From CF-161 sp035638495 (GTDB lineage Bacteria; Chloroflexota; Dormibacteria; Dormibacterales; Dormibacteraceae), in the NCBI GenBank assembly GCA_035638495.1, contig DASQZW010000058.1, positions 1 through 20,626 of the forward strand: a stretch of DNA of 20,626 nt, given 5' to 3'. How positions within the stretch are numbered: the stretch's first letter is position 1; each line of letters starts with the position of its first letter. A program made the position numbers and the translations under genes. Shown here piece after piece: positions 14,274 to 20,626 of the stretch. The notes beneath the pieces were generated by a model. It saw nothing but the letters and a program-made list of their open reading frames with translations. It was not told the DNA's origin and ran no database searches.

Positions 14274-16426
14274 TTCAGCGGCGCCCTCGGCAGTCGCAGG
14301 GAGAAGCGGCTGCCCTGGCCGGGGATGCTGCGGTCGAGCTCGAGCCGGCCCCCGTGTCGCGACGCCAGCTGCCGGCTGATGTAGAGGCCCAGTCCCGTGC
14401 CCGGCGCGCCTGCGGATCCCTGCTCGCCGCGCACGAACCGCTCGAAGATGCGCTCGTGCAGGTCCACCGGCACGCCCCGGCCGCGGTCCTCGACCGTGAC
14501 CACGGCCTGGCCGTCCTCGACGGCGGCGGTCAGCCGCACCCACGCCGGCTGGCCCGGACGCCGGTACGTGAGCGCGTTGTTGACCAGGTTGTCCAGCACC
14601 CTGGCCACGTGCTCGGGATCCGCGCTGACCACGAGCACATCATCCGTGACGTCGGTCTCCAGCTCGCCACCGAGTAAATGCACGCGCGGCTCGGCCCGCC
14701 TGGCCGCCTCCTGGACCGCGAGGCGCAGGTCCAGCCGCGTCGGGTGAGCCGGCAGCCGGCCGGAGTCGAGGCGGGACGTGAACAGGAGGTCGTCGACGAG
14801 CGTGCCCAGCTCGTCCGCCTTGGACGCCAGCAGCTCGATCGGCTGTCGGAGGCCTGCCGGCGGCTGGCCGAGGCTGCCGTCGCTGAGCATCGACAGGTAG
14901 CCCTTGATCACGGTCAGCGGCGTCCGCAGCTCGTGGCCGGCCATGTTGAGGAAATCGCTACGAGCGCGGTGCGCCTCCTGTGCTTCGGCGAAGAGGCGTG
15001 CGTTGCGCAGCGCGAGCGCGGCCACGTTGCCGACGAGCTGCAGCGTGAGCGCGTCCTCTCGCCGGAAGGGCTGGTCGTGCATGCGGCTGACGAGCAGCAC
15101 CGCGATCACCGAGCCGCCGAGCACGAGCGGCAGCGTGAGCGTGTGGCGAAGGCCGGCCTGGCCCCACTCCGACACCGACGGCACGCCGAGCACCTGGTAC
15201 GAGCCGCTCATGCCCGGCTGGCGCTCTTCCACGGCCTGCTGCACGACCGGCTTGCCGCCGGACATGAGGTGGGCGATCGCGAACCGGGCACCCGCCGGGG
15301 CGCTCTCCCCGGTGCCGAGCTCGTCGAACGCTTCCTCCACCACCGCCTCCGAGCCCTCGATCCGCAGGAGCATGGCGCGTCCCGCGCTCACCGAGGCGGC
15401 CGCCAGCCGGACGAGCTTGCCGATCACCTCGTCCGGCTGCAGCGTGACCGCGAGCTCGATGGCGACGTCGACGCCGGTCCGCAGCCGCGACGCCGCCTCG
15501 GACGCGCTGCGCAGCAGTTCGGCGCGCTGGAGCGAGACCGTGACCAGCCTGGCGAACTCCGTGATCAGCCGGCGTTCGTAGGGGGTGAAGTAGGCGCGGG
15601 CCCGGCGGTAGAACGCCAGCACGCCCAGTGCCTGGCGGCCGTCGGGCAGCGGCCGCGCGCTCCAGAGCGGGACGACCCGGCCCATCTGCATGCCGCTCTC
15701 CGCCAGCGCCTCGATCGGCTCGCCCAGCTCGCGCAGCCGGGTGCTCTCGAGCGCCCGGCCGTCCTGCAGCGTGCGGCCGGCGAGGGTTCCGGTGCGCGGC
15801 CACTCGGTGCCGACCTGCGCCTCGGCCCACGGTCCGGCGCCCGCCACGACCTGGAAGCGCTCCTGCCGCTCCCGGGGCACGACGGCGAGGAGACACTCGG
15901 CGCCGGGCAGCAGCGAGCGCGCCTGGCCGACCAGCACCCGGGCCAGCGCCTCCGACGCGTCCATGGCGCTGGGGTCCTCGGCCGTGCCCTCGACCAGGTC
16001 CTGCACGATCGCGCCGAGCGTGCGGTGCCACTGGCGGCGAGGCCGACCCGCGCGCTCGACCGGGTCCAGCCAGCCGCCCATGGGACGGATCACCGCGACC
16101 GTCCCGGCGACCCCGCCGTGCTCGTCGCGCAGCGGGGTCGTGCTCACCGCGATGAGCGGGCCGCCCTCGCTGAGCCGATGCACCGAGTCGAGCTTCTCGG
16201 CGCCGCCCAGGGTGGAGAGCTCGATCGGGTCGTTGCGGATCAGGCCGGCGAAGATCGACGTGATCCGCTGGCCGAGCGCCTTGGACTCGCGCACGCCGAG
16301 GAGGCGTTCGGCCGCGGGCGTCCAGCGGATGATCGTGCCCGTCCGGTCGATCGCCACCACGGGGTCGGCGAGCGCGTCCACCACGCGGTCGGCCAGGTCG
16401 GGCGGGACGGCATCGGGCCGGGTCAC
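14270..16426 (-). CDS. Soluble PAS-GAF-GAF sensor histidine kinase (first of tandem pair)
   Basis: This 718-residue paralogue of the next gene has the same order: PAS (about 10-115), GAF (about 150-300), GAF (about 315-475), HisKA (about 486-555) and HATPase_c (about 595-713). The acceptor is His498 in AGHELRTPL. Other catalytic boxes are Asn616/617 (DNLVNNAL), D647-RGRG and GTGLGLYIS at 676-684. Across the 30 residues around the H box, 22 are identical to the second kinase. I chose the GTG at 16426, which overlaps the stop of the molybdenum hydroxylase gene as GTGA (16423-16426) and has GGAGGG about ten bases upstream. A GTG at 16444 is the alternative. Coupling to the hydroxylase gene suggests that the two kinases monitor a state related to that enzyme, but this is inference. 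Confidence 0.92.
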   Translation of the reverse strand: MTRPDAVPPDLADRVVDALADPVVAIDRTGTIIRWTPAAERLLGVRESKALGQRITSIFAGLIRNDPIELSTLGGAEKLDSVHRLSEGGPLIAVSTTPLRDEHGGVAGTVAVIRPMGGWLDPVERAGRPRRQWHRTLGAIVQDLVEGTAEDPSAMDASEALARVLVGQARSLLPGAECLLAVVPRERQERFQVVAGAGPWAEAQVGTEWPRTGTLAGRTLQDGRALESTRLRELGEPIEALAESGMQMGRVVPLWSARPLPDGRQALGVLAFYRRARAYFTPYERRLITEFARLVTVSLQRAELLRSASEAASRLRTGVDVAIELAVTLQPDEVIGKLVRLAAASVSAGRAMLLRIEGSEAVVEEAFDELGTGESAPAGARFAIAHLMSGGKPVVQQAVEERQPGMSGSYQVLGVPSVSEWGQAGLRHTLTLPLVLGGSVIAVLLVSRMHDQPFRREDALTLQLVGNVAALALRNARLFAEAQEAHRARSDFLNMAGHELRTPLTVIKGYLSMLSDGSLGQPPAGLRQPIELLASKADELGTLVDDLLFTSRLDSGRLPAHPTRLDLRLAVQEAARRAEPRVHLLGGELETDVTDDVLVVSADPEHVARVLDNLVNNALTYRRPGQPAWVRLTAAVEDGQAVVTVEDRGRGVPVDLHERIFERFVRGEQGSAGAPGTGLGLYISRQLASRHGGRLELDRSIPGQGSRFSLRLPRAPLK

Positions 16427-18675
16427 GGCATCTCGTCCCTCCACCCCTGCGGGGAAGGGTTGACCACGCGGGCGAATTCGGCGGGCATGTCGGTCAGGCG
16501 CAGCCCGGACGCGGCGCTGATCGCGTTCGCGATCGCGGCCGGACCCGGGACCGCCGGCGGCTCGCCGACTCCCTTCGCGCCGAACGGCCCGAACGGGGAC
16601 GGCACCTCGACGAGCTCGACGCCGATGTCCGGGATCTGGTCAGCGGTCGGCAGGCCGTAGTCGATGAAGCTGCCGGTGCGCAGCTGCCCCTCGGCGTCCC
16701 AGGCCAGCTCCTCGCCGAACGCCCGGCCCAGGCTCTGCACCGCGCCGCCGTGGATCTGCCCGCGGACCTCGGGCGGGTTGAGCGCCCTGCCCACGTCCTG
16801 GATCGCGGCGTACGCGAGGAGCCGCCACTCGCCCGTCTCCCGGTCCACCCGGACGCGGGCGACGTGGACCGTGAACATGGGCGACTGCTTGGTCACCACG
16901 TGGCGCCCCTGGCCCAGCACCGGCATGTAGCGGCCGCCGAACTGGGCGCCGAGGTCGGCGAGCTGTCCGATGCCCCGCGAGCGGCCCGGCACGCCCTTCA
17001 CGCGGACCTCGCCGTCCTCGATCACCAGGTCCTCGATCGCCACCTCCAGCTCCTCGGCCGCGATGTCCAGCAGCTGCCGCCTGGCCTCCGCGGCCGCCTG
17101 CTGCACGGCCGGGCCGACGGTGTAGATGATCTTGCTGCCGCCGGCCATCCCGGCGTACGGCGCAGAGGCGCTGTCGCCGTGGTCCACGCGGACGCGTTCC
17201 ACCGGGACGCCGAACGTCTCGGCGGCGATCATCGCGAGCGACGTGTCGGTACCGCTGATGTCGTTGGAGCCGAGGTGGACGAGCAGGCTCCCGTCGGGCT
17301 CGACCCGGCAGCCGGCCGCGGCCGGCTCGCGCCCACCTCCCCAGCCGCCGACCGCGACGCCCACGCCCTCGCCCGCGCCCAACGGATCGGTGTAGACCGG
17401 GTGGCGCCGAGCGGCCTCCAGGCATTCGATCAGCCCGATGGCCGGGAACAGCTGGCCGTCGGGGCGCCGGTCTCCCTCGCGGCTGGCGTTGCGGAGGCGC
17501 AGCTCCAGGCGGTCGATACCCAGCCGCGCGGCCAGGTCGTCCATCGCGGACTCCAGCGCGAAGTACGCCTGTGGCGCGCCGGGGGCGCGGTAGGCCGAGA
17601 CCGGGGTCTTGTTGGTCGCGACGTCCATCGCGAGGATCTCGTAGGCGGGAACGCGGTACGTGGCGCCGAGGAACAGCCCGGCCAGGCCGCCCAGCCCGCC
17701 GTGGCCGGCGCCGTTGTCGAACAGCGCCCGGGCCTTCAGCGCCGTCAGGTCGCCGTCGGCGTTCGCGCCCAGCTCGATGTCGACCATCGAGCCCGGGCCG
17801 CCGCGGCCCATCGCGAACTCCTCCGCCCGGGTCAGGGCGAGCTCGACCGGACGGTCGACGCGGCGGGCCAGCAGCGCGACCAGCGGCTCGATCAGGCAGA
17901 CCTTGCCCCCGAAGCCGCCCCCGACCGTCATCGGCACGACACGGACCTGGTTCACCGGCATCTTGAGCTGGGCGGCCACCGTCTTGCGGGTGAGGAACGT
18001 CCCCTGCGTCGGCGACCAGATCGTCAGCTCGCCGTCCGGCTCCGGCCGCGCGATGGCGAGGTGCGTCTCGATGAAGCCCTGGTGGACCGCGGGCAGGCGG
18101 TACCGGCCTCGCACGACCGTGTGGCTGGCGGCGAGCGCCGCGTCGACGTCGCCCTCGGCAAAGCGGACCTCGGCCGTGACGTTGGGCGGCCGGTCCCGCA
18201 CCTCCTGGCCGCCGCCGGTCACGCCGTGGGCGCCGGCGTCCTCCAGGGCCGCTCCGCCGCGGTCCAGCACGGACGGGGCGTCCTTCGCCATCGCGTCGAC
18301 CGGATCGACCACGGCGGCGAGCGCCTCGTATTCGACGTCGATCAGCTCGATGGCGTCGGCGGCCTGGGCCTCGGTCTCGGCGACGACCGCGGCGACCGGC
18401 TGGCCGGCGAACGAGACGTGGTCGGTCGCGAGCGGACGGTCGGGCCCGGTCAGGCCCAGGTCCGGCAGGTCGGCGCCTCCCACGGCCGCCAGCACGCCCG
18501 GGGCCTGACGGGCGGCGTCCAGGTCGACGCGGACGATGCGCGCCGCGGCGTATGGGCTCAGCAGCAGTCGGGCGTGGACCAGGCCGGGCAGGCGGAGGTC
18601 GGCGGTGAACCGGGTGGCGCCCGTCACCTTGGCCCCGCCCTCCAGTCTTCGATGCGCAACTCCGATCACGGGCAT
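16423..18675 (-). CDS. Xanthine dehydrogenase-family molybdenum-binding (large) subunit
   Basis: This 750-residue protein is the molybdopterin-binding subunit of a xanthine dehydrogenase/aldehyde oxidase/CoxL-type hydroxylase. Visible features are GGAKVTGATRFTADL near the start, the glutamine loop SPTQGTF (Gln224), the cofactor motif GGGFGGK (252-258), the active-site loop AYRAPG (361-366) and the catalytic glutamate Glu705 in GVGEPP. The loop lacks the AYRCSFR signature of CO dehydrogenase, so CO oxidation is unlikely. The substrate (purine, aldehyde or N-heterocycle) is open. FAD and 2Fe-2S subunits are not in the window: the next genes are kinases. The ATG at 18675 was chosen because TATGAT (18688-18683) is placed for a leaderless transcript. 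ATGs at 18684 and 18687 are alternatives. None has a Shine-Dalgarno sequence. Confidence 0.92.
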   Translation of the reverse strand: MPVIGVAHRRLEGGAKVTGATRFTADLRLPGLVHARLLLSPYAAARIVRVDLDAARQAPGVLAAVGGADLPDLGLTGPDRPLATDHVSFAGQPVAAVVAETEAQAADAIELIDVEYEALAAVVDPVDAMAKDAPSVLDRGGAALEDAGAHGVTGGGQEVRDRPPNVTAEVRFAEGDVDAALAASHTVVRGRYRLPAVHQGFIETHLAIARPEPDGELTIWSPTQGTFLTRKTVAAQLKMPVNQVRVVPMTVGGGFGGKVCLIEPLVALLARRVDRPVELALTRAEEFAMGRGGPGSMVDIELGANADGDLTALKARALFDNGAGHGGLGGLAGLFLGATYRVPAYEILAMDVATNKTPVSAYRAPGAPQAYFALESAMDDLAARLGIDRLELRLRNASREGDRRPDGQLFPAIGLIECLEAARRHPVYTDPLGAGEGVGVAVGGWGGGREPAAAGCRVEPDGSLLVHLGSNDISGTDTSLAMIAAETFGVPVERVRVDHGDSASAPYAGMAGGSKIIYTVGPAVQQAAAEARRQLLDIAAEELEVAIEDLVIEDGEVRVKGVPGRSRGIGQLADLGAQFGGRYMPVLGQGRHVVTKQSPMFTVHVARVRVDRETGEWRLLAYAAIQDVGRALNPPEVRGQIHGGAVQSLGRAFGEELAWDAEGQLRTGSFIDYGLPTADQIPDIGVELVEVPSPFGPFGAKGVGEPPAVPGPAAIANAISAASGLRLTDMPAEFARVVNPSPQGWRDEMP

Positions 18676-18682
18676 AGCCAGC

Positions 18683-18688
18683 ATCATA
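18683..18688 (-). promoter_or_regulatory. Putative -10 element for leaderless hydroxylase mRNA
   Basis: TATGAT on the minus strand matches the -10 consensus at five of six positions and is identical to the mntR -10. Its usual start point falls at 18676-18675, exactly at the chosen ATG. No good -35 is seen, as expected if an extended or GC-rich promoter is used. The element lies four bases from the divergent zwf ATG. Confidence 0.4.
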
Positions 18689-18691
18689 TGG

Positions 18692-20089
18692 ATGATGGCC
18701 GGCTCGCCTGACACACCCACCAACATCGTCATTTTCGGCGCTTCCGGCGATCTGACGCGGCGGAAGATCCTTCCGGCACTGCGCGGAGTGGGCGGCACCC
18801 TCCGCGTGCTGGGCGCGGGACGCCGGCCAATGACGCGCGAGGCGTTCCAGCGGGTGGTCGCCGAGGCCAGCGGCAGCGCGGAGCTGGCGGCCCGCGCCGA
18901 CTGGGTGCAGCTCGACTACGAACGCCCGGACACCTACGAGTCGCTGCGGCCGGCGGTCGACGGCGACGGCCAGCCGATCGTGTACTACCTGGCCACCCCG
19001 CCGAGCGCGTTCTCGGCCATCCTGGAGGGGCTGACGCAGGCGGGACTCTCGTCACGCGGCGACAGCCACCGGATCGTGGTGGAGAAGCCGCTGGGCCACG
19101 ACGCGGAGACGGCGCGCAGCCTCAACCACCAGCTGGAGGAGCTGTTCGACGAGAACCAGGTCTTCCGGATCGACCACTACCTGGCCAAGGACACGGTCCA
19201 GAACGTGCTGGCCTTCCGGTTCAGCAACTCGCTGTTCGAGCCGGTCTGGAACCGGACCATGATCGAGAGCATCCAGATCACCGCGGCCGAAGAGGAGGAC
19301 ATCGGCACGCGAGCCGGCTACTACGACGACATCGGCGCGGTGCGCGACATGGTCCAGAACCACGCCCTCCAGCTGCTGGCGCTGGTCACGATGGAGCCGC
19401 CGACGACGTTCGACCCGAAGGACATCCGCAAGGCCAAGGAGGAGCTGCTGCGGGCGGTGGCGCCGCTCGATCCGGCGTTCGCGGTCCGCGGCCAGTACGA
19501 CGGCTACCTGGAGGCGGCGGGCGTGGACCCGGGGTCGCGGCGCGAGACGTACGCCGCGGCGCGGGTCGTGATCGAGAACTGGCGCTGGGAGGGCGTGCCG
19601 ATCTTCATGCGCTCGGGCAAAGCGCTGCGCCGGCGGCTGACGGAGGTGGTGGTCCGATTCAAGGACGCGCCGCACCTGCGGGTCGGCGGCCGCCGGCAGC
19701 GGGGCATCCCGACGCTGCTGGTGATCCGGATGCAGCCGGACGAGGGCATCCTGCTCCGGATCGGCGCCAAGCGCCCGGGCGGACGGTTCGAGATGGTGCC
19801 GGCCGGCATGAAGCTGGAGTACAGCCGCCTGGCCAGGCAGGAACTTCCGGACGCGTACGTGAACGTGCTGAGCGAGGTCCTGGCCGGCGGCCACACGGTC
19901 TTCCCGAGCGGTAAGGAGATCGAGCGCTCGTGGGAGATCGTGGACCCGCTGCTGCAGGCCTGGGAGGCGGACGGCCACCCGGAGTCCTACACGCCGGGCG
20001 CGTGGGGCCCGCGCGCCGCGGACGACCTGGTGGTGGGGTCCGGGGGCGGCCGGTGGATCACGTCGGGGGACGAGCCGGGGACGAGTTGA
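18692..20089 (+). CDS. zwf: Glucose-6-phosphate 1-dehydrogenase
   Basis: This 465-residue enzyme oxidises glucose-6-phosphate to 6-phosphogluconolactone, the first step of the oxidative pentose phosphate pathway, and supplies NAD(P)H. The dinucleotide-binding fingerprint is IFGASGDLTRRK (14-25), followed by EKPLGHD (131-137) and the catalytic RIDHYLAK (159-166), where the family usually has RIDHYLGK. Downstream, GAVRDMVQNHALQLLALVTMEPP, FMRSGKAL and NVLSEVLAGG are as in other Zwf proteins. It is slightly short for the family (usually about 490-510), mainly in the N-terminal domain. Start candidates are ATG 18692 and 18695. Neither has a Shine-Dalgarno sequence. No opcA, tal, tkt or gnd gene adjoins it: upstream is the divergent hydroxylase, downstream a long non-coding region. 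Confidence 0.96.
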   Translation: MMAGSPDTPTNIVIFGASGDLTRRKILPALRGVGGTLRVLGAGRRPMTREAFQRVVAEASGSAELAARADWVQLDYERPDTYESLRPAVDGDGQPIVYYLATPPSAFSAILEGLTQAGLSSRGDSHRIVVEKPLGHDAETARSLNHQLEELFDENQVFRIDHYLAKDTVQNVLAFRFSNSLFEPVWNRTMIESIQITAAEEEDIGTRAGYYDDIGAVRDMVQNHALQLLALVTMEPPTTFDPKDIRKAKEELLRAVAPLDPAFAVRGQYDGYLEAAGVDPGSRRETYAAARVVIENWRWEGVPIFMRSGKALRRRLTEVVVRFKDAPHLRVGGRRQRGIPTLLVIRMQPDEGILLRIGAKRPGGRFEMVPAGMKLEYSRLARQELPDAYVNVLSEVLAGGHTVFPSGKEIERSWEIVDPLLQAWEADGHPESYTPGAWGPRAADDLVVGSGGGRWITSGDEPGTS

Positions 20090-20216
20090 AGCCGGCGTGA
20101 TGGCGCTGGCGTTGCGGGGACTCTTGGGGTGGGACGGACCGGCGAGCGGGGGGTGATCGCGAAGTCTGGGTGCCGAGGAGCCGGCCTTGGGCCACAACTG
20201 GGTCGTTGGTGTGCCT

Positions 20217-20269
20217 TGCCGTACCAGGGCCACTTGATCGGGCCCGAATGAAGTGGCTGCGGTACGGCA
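20217..20269. repeat. Two-helix hairpin (imperfect inverted repeat)
   Basis: TGCCGTACC (20217-20225) pairs perfectly with GGTACGGCA (20261-20269), and GCCACTT (20229-20235) pairs with AAGTGGC (20251-20257). A symmetric 3x3 internal loop (AGG/TGC) separates the helices. The 15-base apical loop contains the palindrome CGGGCCCG. CGTACCAGG (20220-20228) can instead pair with CCTGGTACG (20278-20286). An outer helix GTTG/CAAC (20205-20208 with 20298-20301) could close the whole element. Confidence 0.75.
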
Positions 20270-20304
20270 CGGCCGTTCCTGGTACGCATGTGTGCCACAA
20301 CCGG

Positions 20305-20373
20305 CGCGCAGCCGTACGTTGCTGCGCGTGAGAGTGGTCATCCGGCCCATTTGACCCCCCTCACGCGCAGCAA
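20305..20373. repeat. Competing hairpins sharing a central arm
   Basis: TTGCTGCGCGTGAG (20319-20332) is the perfect 14-bp complement of CTCACGCGCAGCAA (20360-20373). Part of the same arm, GCTGCGCG (20321-20328), is also the perfect 8-bp complement of upstream CGCGCAGC (20305-20312). The two hairpins cannot form together. The loop of the larger one holds a nested GGTCA/TGACC helix (20336-20340 with 20352-20356). Confidence 0.75.
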
Positions 20374-20397
20374 AAGTCTGCGAAGCACCCAACCGCA

Positions 20398-20436
20398 GGC
20401 TGTCAAGGCCGAAGAGCGAAGCGTGCCTTGACAGCC
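20398..20436. repeat. Perfect 12-bp inverted repeat
   Basis: GGCTGTCAAGGC (20398-20409) and GCCTTGACAGCC (20425-20436) form a perfect 12-bp stem around a 15-base purine-rich loop. The right arm runs directly into the first 64-bp direct repeat. It looks like a dispersed intergenic hairpin element or a protein-binding palindrome. Lack of a T-tract argues against an intrinsic terminator. Confidence 0.75.
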
Positions 20437-20562
20437 GGATGCCCGGCAGCCAGGCTGGACCCGCGGGGGCTCCCCGAGCCCCCTTCGCCCGTCCGAGCCC
20501 GGATGCCCGGCACCCAGGCTGGACCCGCGGGGGCTCCACGAGCCCCCTTCGCCCGTCCGAGC
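20435..20562. repeat. Tandem 64-bp direct repeats (two copies)
   Basis: Copies lie at 20435-20498 and 20499-20562, head to tail, with 62 of 64 bases identical. Each begins CCGGATGCCCGG and contains CCAGGCTGG, the palindrome CCCGCGGG, and an 8-bp hairpin GGGGGCTC/GAGCCCCC with a 3-base loop (20465-20483 and 20529-20547). One of the two differences falls in this hairpin's loop (CCC or CAC), leaving the stem intact. Confidence 0.9.
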
Positions 20563-20626
20563 CCCCGCCCGTCCGAGCCCCCCGCCCGTCCGAGCCCCCG
20601 CCCGTCCGAGCACCCGCCCGTCCGAG
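20551..20626. repeat. 16-17 bp tandem repeat array, truncated by window end
   Basis: GCCCGTCCGAG recurs at 20551, 20567, 20584, 20600 and 20616, spaced 16, 17, 16 and 16 bp, separated by short C-rich joints. An earlier copy at 20487 sits at the end of the first 64-bp repeat, so the array appears to be an expansion of the tail of that unit. It continues past the window. Confidence 0.88.

Larger units (their letters stand above)
20090..20626. other. Non-coding, structure-rich intergenic region
   Basis: No credible gene is present in these 537 bases after zwf. The reading frames found here are low-complexity Arg/Gly/Pro translations of repeats. The region holds several perfect inverted repeats, two 64-bp direct repeats and a 16-17 bp tandem array, listed separately. 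No tRNA or known riboswitch was recognised, and no hairpin is followed by a T-tract on either strand. About 115 bases next to zwf (20090-20204) show nothing distinctive apart from GCCACAAC (20191-20198), which recurs at 20294-20301. Confidence 0.8.

Noticed and set aside
12273..16660. Long plus-strand open frames (over 600 codons) opposite the kinase genes
   Set aside because: They are antisense to strongly conserved kinase sequence, are rich in Arg/Gly/His/Gln low-complexity stretches, and show no domain. Long antisense frames are expected at this GC content.
16423..18675. Form I CO dehydrogenase large subunit (CoxL)
   Set aside because: The active-site loop reads AYRAPG rather than the AYRCSFR signature, and no coxM/coxS genes adjoin it.
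16750..18711. Plus-strand open frame of about 650 codons opposite the hydroxylase gene
   Set aside because: The opposite strand encodes a full-length, motif-complete hydroxylase. The antisense product has no recognisable fold.
20319..20373. Intrinsic terminator for zwf
   Set aside because: The stem is strong, but the loop is 27 bases and AAAAG follows instead of a T-tract. On the other strand there is no T-run after the stem either.
20338..20613. Minus-strand frame of 91 codons in the repeat region
   Set aside because: The translation is a repetitive Gly/Arg/Ala sequence made by the direct repeats, with no conserved features.
20551..20626. Possible CRISPR array
   Set aside because: The units are only 16-17 bp, the joints are 5-6 bases and C-rich rather than unique spacers, and no cas genes are present.

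Overview
This window is very GC-rich, tightly packed bacterial DNA. GTG and TTG starts are common, and several gene junctions overlap by four bases (GTGA or TTGA). The gene set points to an actinobacterium: a DtxR-type metalloregulator with a C-terminal SH3-like domain, an actinobacterial-style class A beta-lactamase-fold protein, a RibD_C reductase, and cupredoxins linked to CcdA/TlpA. A deep-branching lineage such as Thermoleophilia is my guess, not something the sequence proves.

Layout, left to right. (1) 2-640 (+) is the C-terminal part of a class III (glutamate-1-semialdehyde aminomutase-like) aminotransferase, cut by the window edge. (2) 3927-637 (-) is a manganese-type operon: a DtxR/MntR-family regulator, an Nramp transporter, a CPBP membrane protease and a small membrane-anchored extracytoplasmic protein. 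A perfect palindrome lies one base before the regulator start. (3) 3996-4811 (+) is a RibD_C-type reductase, divergent from mntR. (4) 8055-4818 (-) is an envelope redox/copper operon: a thioredoxin-fold lipoprotein with a C-X4-C motif, a CcdA-TlpA fusion, and a secreted protein with two type 1 copper sites. (5) 11325-8123 (-) holds an SRPBCC protein, a class A beta-lactamase-fold serine hydrolase, a PNPOx-like flavin-fold protein and FdhD. (6) 11337-12074 (+) is an RDD-domain protein. (7) 18675-12126 (-) is a molybdenum hydroxylase large subunit translationally coupled to two tandem paralogous soluble PAS-GAF-GAF histidine kinases. No response regulator and no FAD or 2Fe-2S hydroxylase subunits are present in the window. 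(8) 18692-20089 (+) is glucose-6-phosphate dehydrogenase, divergent from the molybdenum hydroxylase with only about 16 bp between start codons.

The last 537 bp (20090-20626) contain no credible gene but are dense in structure. There is a 53-base two-helix hairpin, a segment that can pair either with an upstream or a downstream partner, a perfect 12-bp stem, two 64-bp direct repeats each carrying an 8-bp GC hairpin, and a 16-17 bp tandem array running off the end.

The genes suggest metal and redox handling as a theme: manganese uptake under its own regulator, copper and thiol chemistry outside the membrane, and molybdenum enzyme maturation (FdhD) and use (hydroxylase). The most unusual pieces are the hydroxylase-kinase-kinase operon, the cupredoxin/CcdA-TlpA operon and the structured non-coding tail.
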